Assembly: GCF_012933655.1 (NCBI RefSeq)
Contig: NZ_JABBJJ010000084.1
Span: 1-39,782, forward strand
Direction of reading: 5' to 3'
Length of the DNA stretch: 39,782 bases
DNA from: Pyxidicoccus fallax
GTDB lineage: Bacteria > Myxococcota > Myxococcia > Myxococcales > Myxococcaceae
The notes beneath the pieces were generated by a model, which saw only the letters and a program-made list of their open reading frames with translations, searched no databases and was not told the DNA's origin. Positions within the stretch are counted from its first letter, which is position 1. Each line of letters starts with the position of its first letter. Shown here piece by piece: positions 18,069 through 26,912 of this stretch. Made by a program: the position numbers and the translations under genes.

Positions 18069-18947
18069 ATGAGGACGCAGACGGAAGAGACGATGACGCG
18101 GCGCTCGGGACAGCAGGGTGTCTGGGCGCTTGCCGGCGTGGTGATGGCGCTGGTGGTGCTGGTGAACTGCGGGTCGGACGATGACGCGCCTGTCGACCCG
18201 GTGCCGGACGCCAGCGTGGCGGACTCGGGAACCGATGCTGGCAGCGACCCCGTTCCGGACTCGGGGACGGATGCTGGCACGGACGCTGGAACCCAGTGTC
18301 TGAACGAGGTGCCGTGCAAGGAGCAGAGCATCGACAAGCTCCAGCTGTTCACCAACGTGTCCACGGGCGTGGTGCGCGAGGAGGATGCGCCGGAGGGCGA
18401 GTTCCACACCTATATCGACGCGCGAGCGGGCGGCGTCTCGCCGACGCAGTCGTACACCTATGCCCGCTTCACGCCGGAGGGGCTGGCGAAGGTCGAGGTG
18501 GATGACCAGTCAGCGCTGGCCCGGACGGGATGGGACATCGCCTTCCGTCGCTACTACATCCGGGTGAACAGCGGCACGTCCGGCCCTTCGTGTGTCTCGG
18601 TGGCCCGCACGCCGGCGGGCACGACGTTCGCGTCGGTGACGGCGGTGGACCCGGCCTGGGAGTTCAAGACGGAGGCCTGGTACGATGACAGCTGCACGTT
18701 CATCTCCGACGACTCGGGGCTCTCGGGGCCGCTCATGTCGATGGGCACCTTCTGGACGTACAACCAGCGCTGTGTGGCGATGACCGGGGACGTCTTCGTC
18801 ATCCGCCTGGCGGACGGCCGGCACGTGAAGCTGGAGGTCACGGCCTATTACGAGCCGGAGCCGCAGCAGGTCTGCAACGAGACGGGCACCGCGCCTTCGC
18901 CGAACGGCTCGGGGCAGATTCGCGCCAGGTGGGCCTTCCTGCCATGA
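18069..18947 (+). CDS. HmuY-like heme-binding lipoprotein
   Basis: 292 aa. A hydrophobic signal ends at VLVNC (lipobox), so it is probably an outer-membrane lipoprotein. An Asp/Gly/Thr linker (about 38-75, DSGTDAG repeats) separates it from a beta-rich domain. That domain contains YIDARAGGVSPTQSYTYAR and TGWDIAFRRYYIRVNSGTSG, blocks I recognise from the HmuY family. HmuY proteins capture heme for TonB-dependent receptors; no receptor is present in this window. GAGGAAGGG precedes the start; the ATG at 18093 is an alternative. A putative Fur site lies upstream. The stop overlaps the next start (ATGA), so the two genes are translationally coupled. Confidence 0.88.
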   Translation: MRTQTEETMTRRSGQQGVWALAGVVMALVVLVNCGSDDDAPVDPVPDASVADSGTDAGSDPVPDSGTDAGTDAGTQCLNEVPCKEQSIDKLQLFTNVSTGVVREEDAPEGEFHTYIDARAGGVSPTQSYTYARFTPEGLAKVEVDDQSALARTGWDIAFRRYYIRVNSGTSGPSCVSVARTPAGTTFASVTAVDPAWEFKTEAWYDDSCTFISDDSGLSGPLMSMGTFWTYNQRCVAMTGDVFVIRLADGRHVKLEVTAYYEPEPQQVCNETGTAPSPNGSGQIRARWAFLP

Positions 18948-20674
18948 GGCTCCGGGCGCTGCTCCTGCTGCTGCTTTCCGGATGCGGGCCCGTCCAGGCG
19001 CCGCGCGGCCCCCACGAGCGGCACGAGCCGTTTGCGGATTGGCGCATGGGGCTGCAGGCGGGGGCGCGCCCCACCTCGCCCTCGGCGACGCCGCCGCGCT
19101 TCGCCGAGGGGGAGCCGGTGGAGTCCATCGTTTCCCCCGGAGGGAGCTTCCGCATCCACTTCTCCCGCTCGGGGCCCAACGCCGTGGCGGCGGCGGACGC
19201 GGACGGCAATGGCGTCCCGGACGCGGTGGATACCGTCGCCCGCGCCTATGACCGGGTGGCGGACTTCTACGCCGGGCTGGGCTTCCAGCGGCCTCCGGAT
19301 GACGCCTGGGTGGGCGGGGATGCCGGCGGTGATGGCCGCTTCGATGTCTACCTCGTGGACTTCGCGGGGCGCGCCGACGGAGCCTTCCGGCTGGACGGCT
19401 GCCAGGGTGAGTCCACGCGCTGCACCGGGCACATGCTCGAGGAGAACGACTTCGCGGGCTACGGCTACGGCTCCTACGAGGAGGCCGTGGCCACGCTGGC
19501 CAGCCACGAGTTCTTCCACGCCGTGCAGGCCGCCTATCACCCGGGCCTGGGGAGCGTGGCGTCCGAGGGCACCGCAGTCTGGGCGAGCGAGCGCTTCGAG
19601 CCGGCCCTGGACGACCTGGAGCACTTCACCGCCGCGTACATGACGCGCCCGGACCGGAGCCTCGTGCTGGACCCGGACGGGCCCGCGGCGTCCTTCAGCT
19701 ATGGGGCCGGCTTGTACTTCCAGTTCCTGGGTGAGCGCTTCGGGGATGGCGTCGTCCGCTCGCTGTGGGAGGAGAGCGTCCTTGCGCCGGGCGTTCGCTG
19801 GCCGGTGCTGGTGGACACCGTGCTGCGCCGCGATTGGGGTGCGGACTTCGACACCGCGTTCGCCGAGTTCGCGCTGTGGAACCTCGCCACCGGCCCGAGG
19901 GCGGGGAGGGTGCCCGGCTATGCGCGCGGTGGCGGCTATGCGGCGCTGACCGTCTCCTCCAGGACGCTTCCCATGGACGAGCCGTCCGTGCGGGTCGCGG
20001 CCGCGTCGGCGCGCTACTTCGAGGTGGAGGGAGGCTCGGAGACGGTCTCCGCGGTGTTCGAGCCCCAGGTGGGTGAGGCTCCCGGCGGAGTCCATCTGCT
20101 GGTGGCGGCGGTGACAGCCAACGCCGTGCTGCGGGTGTCCCGGGTGGACGGGCCCGGAGTCCTGTCCGCGAAGGTCGACGCCGCGGACGCCACGCATGTG
20201 ATGGTCGCGGTGGTGGACGGCCGGATGGAGGGGACGGGCCGCTATGGCCGGCTCTGCATCACCGGCGACGCCTCCGGCGCTCCCTGTGTCGCGGTGCAGC
20301 CGGGGCCCGACGCGGGCACGGACGGCGGCACCGACGGTGGCGTGGGGAATGGTACGGACGGCGGCACCGACGGAGGGACCCCGGTGGAGCCCAGGCCGCC
20401 GTCGGAAGAGGGCGGCTGTGGAGCCGCGCCCGGTGGTACGAGCTGGGCCCTGCTGGCGGTGCTCCTCGCGTTCGGCGTTCGTGCGGCCAGCGCTCAGCGC
20501 TCCTGGGCTCCCTCCAGGAGCCAGTCCCGCACGGCGAGGAATCGTGCCGTGGGCGCCGCGGCCCGGCGCCAGGCGACCCAGAGCGTCCCGCGCGGGCGGC
20601 GAATCGAGCGCCGGCCAGACTCCGGCGTGAGCACCACCACCCGCCCCGCGCGGACCGCCGGCCCGACGAGGTAG
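18944..20674 (+). CDS. Secreted HExxH metalloprotease with MYXO-CTERM-like tail
   Basis: 576 aa. A short signal (MRLRALLLLLLSGCG) has a possible lipobox at Cys14. A calcium-site-like stretch DADGNGVPDAVD is followed by the zinc site HEFFH (188-192) with a downstream Glu208 in SEGTAVWASER, as in gluzincin-type peptidases. After beta domains comes a TDGGTDGG linker, then GGCGAAPGGTSWALLAVLLA (about 488-508), like the Cys plus transmembrane MYXO-CTERM sorting tail. That tail normally ends within a few Arg residues. Here the frame runs about 65 further residues, opposite the end of the convergent LysR gene, suggesting a lost stop or a frameshift near 20500. The start overlaps the HmuY-like stop by ATGA, so the two are one operon. 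Confidence 0.85.
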   Translation: MRLRALLLLLLSGCGPVQAPRGPHERHEPFADWRMGLQAGARPTSPSATPPRFAEGEPVESIVSPGGSFRIHFSRSGPNAVAAADADGNGVPDAVDTVARAYDRVADFYAGLGFQRPPDDAWVGGDAGGDGRFDVYLVDFAGRADGAFRLDGCQGESTRCTGHMLEENDFAGYGYGSYEEAVATLASHEFFHAVQAAYHPGLGSVASEGTAVWASERFEPALDDLEHFTAAYMTRPDRSLVLDPDGPAASFSYGAGLYFQFLGERFGDGVVRSLWEESVLAPGVRWPVLVDTVLRRDWGADFDTAFAEFALWNLATGPRAGRVPGYARGGGYAALTVSSRTLPMDEPSVRVAAASARYFEVEGGSETVSAVFEPQVGEAPGGVHLLVAAVTANAVLRVSRVDGPGVLSAKVDAADATHVMVAVVDGRMEGTGRYGRLCITGDASGAPCVAVQPGPDAGTDGGTDGGVGNGTDGGTDGGTPVEPRPPSEEGGCGAAPGGTSWALLAVLLAFGVRAASAQRSWAPSRSQSRTARNRAVGAAARRQATQSVPRGRRIERRPDSGVSTTTRPARTAGPTR

Positions 20675-21411
20675 TCGGGCAGCACGGCGATGCCGCTGCC
20701 CGCCTCGGCGAGCGCCAGCATCTCGTCGAGGTTGGCGATGTGGCACACCACCCGGGACGGTAGCGGCTCGCGGGGACCGAAGGCCGCGCGCCACCACGGG
20801 CCGAGCATCGCCAGGTCCGCGTCGAACGCGATGAAGCGGTGCGCCCCGAAGTCGCGCGCCGTCCGGGGCGTGCCCCACCGCCGCACGTAGCCGGGTGAGG
20901 CCACGGCCACGAACTCCTCCTGGGCCACGCGCCGGACCTCCAGCCCCGGAGCCTCCGGCAGCAGGCCGAGGAGGGCCACGTCCAGCTCGCCCGCGAGGAG
21001 CCTGCGCACCAGCAGGCTCGGTACGTCGAAGCGCACGCTCAGGCGCAGCTCCGGATGACGCTCCAGCAGGGCCGGCAGGCGTGGACGCAGCCAGTACCGG
21101 TAGAAGGGCCACGGGCCGCCCAGGGAGACCTCGCCCCGCACCGCGCGGTGGGCCTCGGACGCCTCCTCGACGGCCGCGTCCAGGGCGGGCAGGTGCTCCG
21201 CGAGCCGCGCGACGAGTGCCGCCCCCGAGGCGGTGAGCCGGGCCCGGCGTCCCACGCGCTCGAACAGCGCCACGCCCACGCGCGCCTCCAGGGCCTTGAG
21301 CTGCTGCCCGACGGCGGACGGAGTGATGCCCAGGCGCGCCGCCGCGGCGGCATGGGTCCCCGCGCGGCTCACCTCCCAGAGCGTCCACAGCGCTTCATGA
21401 TTGCCAAGCAT
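20494..21411 (-). CDS. LysR family transcriptional regulator
   Basis: 305 aa. The helix-turn-helix (GTHAAAAARLGITPSAVGQQ, then LKALEARVGVALFERVGRRA) occupies the first 60 residues. The effector domain follows (about 90-295, including LAEAGSGIAVLPDYLVGPAV). It is divergent from the DJ-1/PfpI gene with 106 bases between starts, and a palindromic T-N11-A site abuts its own start, so it probably represses itself and controls that gene. Its 3' end overlaps the extended end of the protease gene by 181 bases on the other strand. Confidence 0.92.
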   Translation of the reverse strand: MLGNHEALWTLWEVSRAGTHAAAAARLGITPSAVGQQLKALEARVGVALFERVGRRARLTASGAALVARLAEHLPALDAAVEEASEAHRAVRGEVSLGGPWPFYRYWLRPRLPALLERHPELRLSVRFDVPSLLVRRLLAGELDVALLGLLPEAPGLEVRRVAQEEFVAVASPGYVRRWGTPRTARDFGAHRFIAFDADLAMLGPWWRAAFGPREPLPSRVVCHIANLDEMLALAEAGSGIAVLPDYLVGPAVRAGRVVVLTPESGRRSIRRPRGTLWVAWRRAAAPTARFLAVRDWLLEGAQER

Positions 21412-21413
21412 GG

Positions 21414-21430
21414 CTTCACATTATGCGAAG
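21414..21430. promoter_or_regulatory. Candidate LysR operator between lysR and DJ-1/PfpI gene
   Basis: CTTCACATTATGCGAAG has complementary 4-bp arms (CTTC/GAAG) around an AT-rich centre and contains a T-N11-A core (TCACATTATGCGA). It starts 3 bases upstream of the lysR start codon, fitting autorepression. Confidence 0.5.
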
Positions 21431-21517
21431 AGGCTCTCGATTTTCTTCAGTCCGCGCGGGCGGTACGTCTCGACCCGTGAGTCCCCGCTCGTGGGGGCCG
21501 ACCGAGGAGCACGCACC

Positions 21518-22234
21518 ATGAAGACGCTGACCGTCCTGTTGATCGTCACCAGCCACACGCAGTTGGGGAACACGAAGGAGCCCACGGGCTTCTGGCTGGA
21601 GGAGCTGGCGGCGCCCTACGCCGAGTTCCGGAAGGCGGGCGCGCAGGTGGACATCGCCTCGCCGCTGGGCGGAAAGGCGCCGGCGGACCCGAAGAGCGAG
21701 AAGGAGTCCTCCGACGTCACCCAGGCCTTCCTCGCGGACGCCGAGGCGAAGAAGAAACTGGAGAACACGCTCGTGCTGGAGAAGGTGAAGGACACCTACG
21801 ACGCCTACTTCGTGGTGGGCGGCCACGGCGTGATGTGGGACCTGTCGACGCACACGCCGCTGCACTCGCTGCTCACGACGGCGTACGCGCGCGGCGCGGT
21901 GGTCTCCGCCGTCTGCCATGGCCCGGCGGCGCTCGTGGGCGTGAAGGCCCCGGACGGCAAGCCCATCGTCGCGGGCAAGCGCGTGGCGGCCTTCACCAAC
22001 GAGGAGGAGAAGGCGGTGAAGCTCGACACGGTGGTGCCCTTCGCGCTGGAGACGCGGCTGCGGGAGCAGGGCGCCCGCTTCGAGTCCGGCCCCATGTGGG
22101 GCAGCTTCGCGGTGCGTGACGGGCGGCTCGTCACCGGCCAGAACCCCGCTTCGTCGGCCGCTGTCGCTCGCGAGGTCCTCGCCGCGCTGCGCGAGAAGGA
22201 GTCCAAGAAGGAGCGAGCAGGCAGCCGGCGGTGA
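21518..22234 (+). CDS. DJ-1/PfpI family protein (Hsp31-like)
   Basis: 238 aa. The fold is that of class I glutamine amidotransferase-like proteins, with the nucleophile elbow SAVCHGPAAL (Cys133) and FVVGGHGVMWDLS forming the oxyanion/Glu side. Length and motifs fit the Hsp31/HchA-like branch, which includes glyoxalase III, chaperone and deglycase activities. The frame is open upstream to 21401. ATG 21518 has GAGGAGC before it and begins with the first beta strand (KTLTVLLIVTSHTQLGNTKE). Divergent LysR is the likely regulator. The C-terminal 15 residues are Lys/Arg-rich. Confidence 0.92.
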   Translation: MKTLTVLLIVTSHTQLGNTKEPTGFWLEELAAPYAEFRKAGAQVDIASPLGGKAPADPKSEKESSDVTQAFLADAEAKKKLENTLVLEKVKDTYDAYFVVGGHGVMWDLSTHTPLHSLLTTAYARGAVVSAVCHGPAALVGVKAPDGKPIVAGKRVAAFTNEEEKAVKLDTVVPFALETRLREQGARFESGPMWGSFAVRDGRLVTGQNPASSAAVAREVLAALREKESKKERAGSRR

Positions 22235-22365
22235 AGTCCGCGAAATTCCGAGGGCGGGTGTTCAACACGAAGGACGGGACCTGTGTCCCTGTCACGCGTG
22301 TCACTCAATGGCTTGATGACGTTGCTGTCATCATCACCGTTGTTCCACCCGCCAAGGAGTTTTGC

Positions 22366-23589
22366 ATGAAGTCTTCATTGCGTGTTCCCTTGAAGAATGC
22401 CGCCGCGGCGGCGGTCCTGCTGCTGGGACTGTCCGCCTGTGAGGGGCCGGGCGACGCGGAGTCGCCCGCGCCGGAACCGGTCTCACGGGAGGCGGCGCTC
22501 GCGTGTGGGCGGCTGGACCCGGGGCAGTCGCTGGGCCGCGGCCAGTCCACCCAGTCGTGCAACGGCGCGGTCACGCTCGTCCACCAGACGGATGGCAACG
22601 TGGTGGCCTACGACAGCCAGGGCGCCCTCTGGTGGACGGGCACCAACGGCCCGACGACCTCGTTCGTCATGCAGTACGACGGCAACCTCGTGCTCTACAA
22701 CGGCGACACCGTCCGGTGGGCCACGAACACTTCGAACAACCCGGGCGTCTTCCTGTCCATCCAGGAGGACTGCAACCTGGTCATCTACAAGGGCTCGCAG
22801 GTGCTGTGGTCGGCGTACAGGACCTGCCGCGCCGCGCCGCCTCCTCCGCCCGGGCGCATCGACCCGCTGAACTACATGCTCAACACCAGCGGGCAGACGA
22901 TGCAGGACACCCGCGCCGGCTTCGGCGAGATGCAGCGCACCATCCACGACGCCGCGGGCAGGCGCTTCTGGTACCAGAAGAACCCCTACGAGTCGGACCG
23001 GTGGGAGCTGTATTCCTACAACGACTCGCGCATCTGGCTGTTCCGGGACACGACGCTGCCGGTGGGAGACGGGCCGGGCACGGCCTATGACGTGGAGCCT
23101 GCCGACGCCATGTGGATGCCGCGCTCCTGGGCACAAGGAGAGGAGACCTGGTTCAACGCGACCATCCGCTTCTTCAAGCACCGCGAGAACCCGTGTCCCA
23201 ACAATCCCAACGAGGGGCGCTGGCCCGCCGGACGCCACATGCTCCGCTTCGTGGGGCGCATCGACGTGGGTGGCCAGCTCGGTGAGCAGGACGTCATCAT
23301 CGTCGACCGCTACCACGACGTGAACGTCAACCCCTGGTACCCCCGGGGCGCCGAGCGGTTCTGGTACGCCAAGGGGTATGGCTGGGTGCGCTGGGAGATG
23401 TGGCCCGAATCGGACCGCACCCCGGACGGCAGCCCGCGGTCCGATGACGGCAAGGTGGACCGGTTCGAGGACCCGAAGTTCCACTCCAGCAACCCCGCGG
23501 ACCTCAAGGCCACGTCGCCCGCGAAACGGGTGATGATGAACCAGAAGACGGGAGCCAACCCCGGCTTCAGCGGGCTGACCTGCCGCTGA
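22366..23589 (+). CDS. Lipoprotein with bulb-type mannose-binding lectin domain
   Basis: 407 aa. The signal peptide ends with LGLSAC (lipobox Cys25). Residues about 50-155 are a complete B-lectin domain. Three sugar-binding motifs of the QxDxNxVxY type are intact and evenly spaced: QTDGNVVAY (Gln74), QYDGNLVLY (Gln103) and QEDCNLVIY (Gln133). A Pro-rich hinge (PPPPPG) leads to a roughly 240-residue Trp/Tyr/Asp-rich domain I do not recognise. AAGGAG precedes ATG 22366; the longer frame from 22231 overlaps the DJ-1 gene and lacks a signal. Surface sugar binding is likely; the role of the second domain is unknown. Confidence 0.9.
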   Translation: MKSSLRVPLKNAAAAAVLLLGLSACEGPGDAESPAPEPVSREAALACGRLDPGQSLGRGQSTQSCNGAVTLVHQTDGNVVAYDSQGALWWTGTNGPTTSFVMQYDGNLVLYNGDTVRWATNTSNNPGVFLSIQEDCNLVIYKGSQVLWSAYRTCRAAPPPPPGRIDPLNYMLNTSGQTMQDTRAGFGEMQRTIHDAAGRRFWYQKNPYESDRWELYSYNDSRIWLFRDTTLPVGDGPGTAYDVEPADAMWMPRSWAQGEETWFNATIRFFKHRENPCPNNPNEGRWPAGRHMLRFVGRIDVGGQLGEQDVIIVDRYHDVNVNPWYPRGAERFWYAKGYGWVRWEMWPESDRTPDGSPRSDDGKVDRFEDPKFHSSNPADLKATSPAKRVMMNQKTGANPGFSGLTCR

Positions 23590-23608
23590 GCCCGTGTGCC
23601 CGGAGGCA

Positions 23609-23637
23609 CCCTGGCCCGATGACGTTCCGGGCCAGGG
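23609..23637. terminator. Bidirectional stem-loop between lectin and kelch genes
   Basis: CCCTGGCCCG (23609-23618) pairs perfectly with CGGGCCAGGG (23628-23637) across a 9-base loop. It lies between two convergent stop codons. Confidence 0.7.
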
Positions 23638-23656
23638 GTCTTGACGCTCCGCGAGG

Positions 23657-26600
23657 TCAGGGCGTGTACAGCACCGCGGAGGAGAGGTCCTCTCCGTTGT
23701 CGTTCGAGTCCTCCCCACCGGCTATCAGCACCTGCCCCGAAGGTAGCAGCGTGGCCGCGTGCCGGCTCCGGCTCAGGCCCATGGGGCGGGTCGAGGTCCA
23801 GGTGCCCGTCCCCGCGTCGTACAGCTCCGCCGTGGCGAGGCCCGCGCCGCTGTCGTTGGTCTTCGAGCCGCCCACCACCAGCACCTGCCCCGAGGGCAGC
23901 AACGTGGCCGTGTGGTAGTAATGGGCCGTGGCCATGTCGCCCGTGGAAGTCCAACTGCCCGTTCCCGGGTCATAGACCTCCGCCGAACCGATGGCGCCAT
24001 GTCTGGCGAAGCCGCCCGCGACCAACACCTTCCCCGAGGGAAGCAACGTGGCCGTGTGGATGTATCGGCCAATGGCCATGCTGCCGGTGGACGTCCAGGT
24101 TTCCGTGACCGGGTCGAACATCTCCGCCGTGGCATGCCGCTCGTTGCTGGTGTCCTGGCCCCCTGTCACCAGCACGAGGCCCGAGGGCAACAGCGTCGCC
24201 GTGTGCTGGTTGCGGCCGTGGGCCATGCTGGCGGTCGCGGTCCAGGTCCCCGTTGCCGGGTCGTAGAGCTCCGCCGTGGCAAGCACTCCCTGGTTGCCAT
24301 AGCCGCCCGTCACCAGGACCTTGCCCGAGGGCAACAACGTCGCCGTGTGGCCGCGGCGATGCGCGAGCATGCTCGCGGTGGGCGCCCACGTCCCCGTGCC
24401 TGGCTCATACAGCTCCGCCGTGGCGAGACGTCCGGAAGGTCCGCTCCATCCACCCGCCACCAGGACCTGGCCAGAGGGCAGGAGCGTCGCCGTGTGGTGG
24501 GTGCGCGCCGTCAGCATGCTGCCCGTGGGAGACCAGCCGCCCGTGCCCGGGTCATAGAGCTCCGAGGACCCGGGAGGAGCGCCAATGCCGCCGGTGACCA
24601 GCACCTGTCCCGACGGGAGCAACGTCATGGTGGGGTTGGTGCGCCCCCAGTCCATGCTGCCGGTGGGTGACCATGGGGCCTTCCACAGCTCGTAGACCTC
24701 CGCCGCCTCCACGACGGACCATCGTCTCCCGACGCCACCCACCACCAGAATCCGGGCCGAAGGAGGCAGCAGCGTCACTGTGTGGCCGTAGCGAGCCGTG
24801 CTCATGTTGCCGGCGAAGGTCCAGCGGCCGGAGCTCGGGTCATACAGCTCCGTCGAGGGGTGGTATCCCTCATTGCCATCATATCCACCGGTGACCATGA
24901 CCTCACCGGAGGGCAGCGACGTGGCCGTGTGCCGATGGCGGACCGCGCCCATGCTGGTGGTGGGCGTCCAGGTGCCGGTTCCCGGGTCATACAGCTCGGC
25001 CGTGGCGAGGAATCCCTGATGGCCCAGGCCCCCTGTCACCAGGACCTGGCCCGTGCCCAGCGGCGTGGCCGTGTGGAAGGCCCGGGCGTCGACCATGCTG
25101 CCCGTGACTGTCCAGGTGCCCGTCCATGAGTCGAACAGCTCCGCCTGGGAGATGGAGCCGTACAGGTTCTGGCCGCCCGTCACGAGCACCCGCCCCGACG
25201 GGAGCAGTGTGGCCTCATGGTAGTGACGCACCGTGGTCATGCTCCCGGCGGGCGTCCAGGTCCCCGTCCATGGGTCGTACAGCTCCGCCGTGGCGAGCCG
25301 TTCCCCGTGACCGTCATCACCGCCCGTCACCAGCACCTGTCCCGTGGGCAGCAACGTCGCCGTGTGGTGGACACGGCCCTGGGCCATGCTGCTGGTCGGC
25401 ATCCAGAGCCCCGACCACGGTTCATAGAGCTCCGCCGTGGCGAGCGCCCCCGCCTGATTGCCACTGCCTCCCGTGACCAGGACCTGGCCCGTGGGCAGCA
25501 ACGTCGCCGTATAGAGGCTGCGGCTCTCGGCCATGCTGCCGGTGGAGGACCAGGTGCCGGTCGTCCCTTCGTACAGCTCCGCCGAGGTGGGATACCCACT
25601 ATGGCCAGCGCCGCCCGACACCAGCACCTGCCCCGTGGGCAGCAACGTGGCCGTGTGGAAGGTGCGGGCCTCGGCCATGCCGCCGGTGGGAGTCCAGGGG
25701 CTGGGACCCGAATCGAACAGCTCCGCCGTGGCGAGGGCTCCGTTGCCATCGAAGCCTCCGGTCACGAGCACCCGGCCATTGGCCAGCGGCGTCAACGTGT
25801 GGAAGCGGCGCTGCGTGCTCATGTCGGGCGTGGAGGTCCACTGCTTCGTCCACGGGTCATACAACTCCGCCGACGCGAGATACCCATTGAAGCCGATACC
25901 TCCCGTCACCAGGAGGTGGCCGGACGGCAGCAGCGCGGCCGCATGGTCTTCGCGGTTCGTGGACAGGCTGCCGGTGGGGGTCCAGGTGGCCGTGGCCGGG
26001 TCGTACTCTTCCGCGGAGGAGAGGATTCCCGAGCTGCTGTTGATGCCGCCCACCGCGAGGACCCGGCCCGAGGCCAGCCAGCTGGCGGTGCCGTAGCCGC
26101 GCGCCTCCACCAGGTTGCTGGCGGGCAGCCACATCCCCACCCATGGGTCGTACAGCTCGGATGAAGCCAGATAAGAAGCACCGTCGGTGCCGCCACTCAC
26201 CAGCACCCGCCCCCAGCCCAGCACCATGGCCGAGTGCTTGGAGCGGCCCATCATCATGCTTCCCGTGGACGTCCAGGTGTCCGACTCCGGGTCGTACAGC
26301 TCCGCCGAGGCAAGGTGTGTGTTGTTGTTCCAGCCTCCCGTCACCAGCACCTGCCCCGTGGGCAGCAACGTGGCGGTGTGGTCCGCACGGTTCGTCGCCA
26401 TGCTGCTGACGGACGTCCAGGTGCCCGTCCGTGGGTCATACAACTCCGGCGGAGCGAACCCCTGCATGGAGCTGCCGCCGGTCACCAGCACCTTTCCCGT
26501 GTGCAGCAGCGTGGCCGCGTGCCCGCGCCGGGCCGTGGACATGCTCCCGGTGGGAATCCAGTTTCCCGACCAGTGGTCGTACAGCTCCGCCGAGGCAAGC

Positions 26601-26830
26601 GAGCCCGTGCCGTCTTCTCCTCCCACCACCAGCACCTGTCCCCAGGTCAGCACCGTCGCCGTGTGACCCCAACGCGCCGTGCTCATGCTGCCGGTAGGCG
26701 ACCACGTCGCCCCTTCCAGGGGGCCCGGGAGCTGGGCCAGCGCTCCCCCCGGAGCGAGCAGGAAGCAGCTCAGCATCACCGCCAGGACACCGTGAACCCA
26801 GCCGCTGCCGGGCAATACCCTGTAAGACAC
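23657..26830 (-). CDS. Secreted protein of 21 kelch repeats
   Basis: 1057 aa. A signal peptide ending GGALA (residue 32) is followed only by kelch repeats of 46-51 residues. Each is built as TWTSTGSM...R..HTATLLP then SGQVLVTGG and LATAELYDP. I count 21 repeats, which would make three 7-bladed propellers or an equivalent set. The DNA therefore repeats about every 147 bases. The start is GTG at 26830, with CGGAGG six bases upstream; no ATG gives a complete signal peptide. No anchor or catalytic domain follows; the last repeat ends at the stop. Kelch propellers bind proteins or sugars; the target is unknown. It follows the dehydratase-like gene by 82 bases on the same strand. Confidence 0.93.
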   Translation of the reverse strand: MSYRVLPGSGWVHGVLAVMLSCFLLAPGGALAQLPGPLEGATWSPTGSMSTARWGHTATVLTWGQVLVVGGEDGTGSLASAELYDHWSGNWIPTGSMSTARRGHAATLLHTGKVLVTGGSSMQGFAPPELYDPRTGTWTSVSSMATNRADHTATLLPTGQVLVTGGWNNNTHLASAELYDPESDTWTSTGSMMMGRSKHSAMVLGWGRVLVSGGTDGASYLASSELYDPWVGMWLPASNLVEARGYGTASWLASGRVLAVGGINSSSGILSSAEEYDPATATWTPTGSLSTNREDHAAALLPSGHLLVTGGIGFNGYLASAELYDPWTKQWTSTPDMSTQRRFHTLTPLANGRVLVTGGFDGNGALATAELFDSGPSPWTPTGGMAEARTFHTATLLPTGQVLVSGGAGHSGYPTSAELYEGTTGTWSSTGSMAESRSLYTATLLPTGQVLVTGGSGNQAGALATAELYEPWSGLWMPTSSMAQGRVHHTATLLPTGQVLVTGGDDGHGERLATAELYDPWTGTWTPAGSMTTVRHYHEATLLPSGRVLVTGGQNLYGSISQAELFDSWTGTWTVTGSMVDARAFHTATPLGTGQVLVTGGLGHQGFLATAELYDPGTGTWTPTTSMGAVRHRHTATSLPSGEVMVTGGYDGNEGYHPSTELYDPSSGRWTFAGNMSTARYGHTVTLLPPSARILVVGGVGRRWSVVEAAEVYELWKAPWSPTGSMDWGRTNPTMTLLPSGQVLVTGGIGAPPGSSELYDPGTGGWSPTGSMLTARTHHTATLLPSGQVLVAGGWSGPSGRLATAELYEPGTGTWAPTASMLAHRRGHTATLLPSGKVLVTGGYGNQGVLATAELYDPATGTWTATASMAHGRNQHTATLLPSGLVLVTGGQDTSNERHATAEMFDPVTETWTSTGSMAIGRYIHTATLLPSGKVLVAGGFARHGAIGSAEVYDPGTGSWTSTGDMATAHYYHTATLLPSGQVLVVGGSKTNDSGAGLATAELYDAGTGTWTSTRPMGLSRSRHAATLLPSGQVLIAGGEDSNDNGEDLSSAVLYTP

Positions 26831-26912
26831 GTAAAACCTCCGAGATTGGCTGGAGCCGAATCTACAGGAGGAGCTGTGGCGGCGTATTCCGGCGGATGGG
26901 AGTCCTTGTCGG

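Noticed and set aside
23657-26830. Periodic DNA as a satellite or mobile repeat
   Set aside because: The period of about 147 bases is explained by in-frame kelch repeats.
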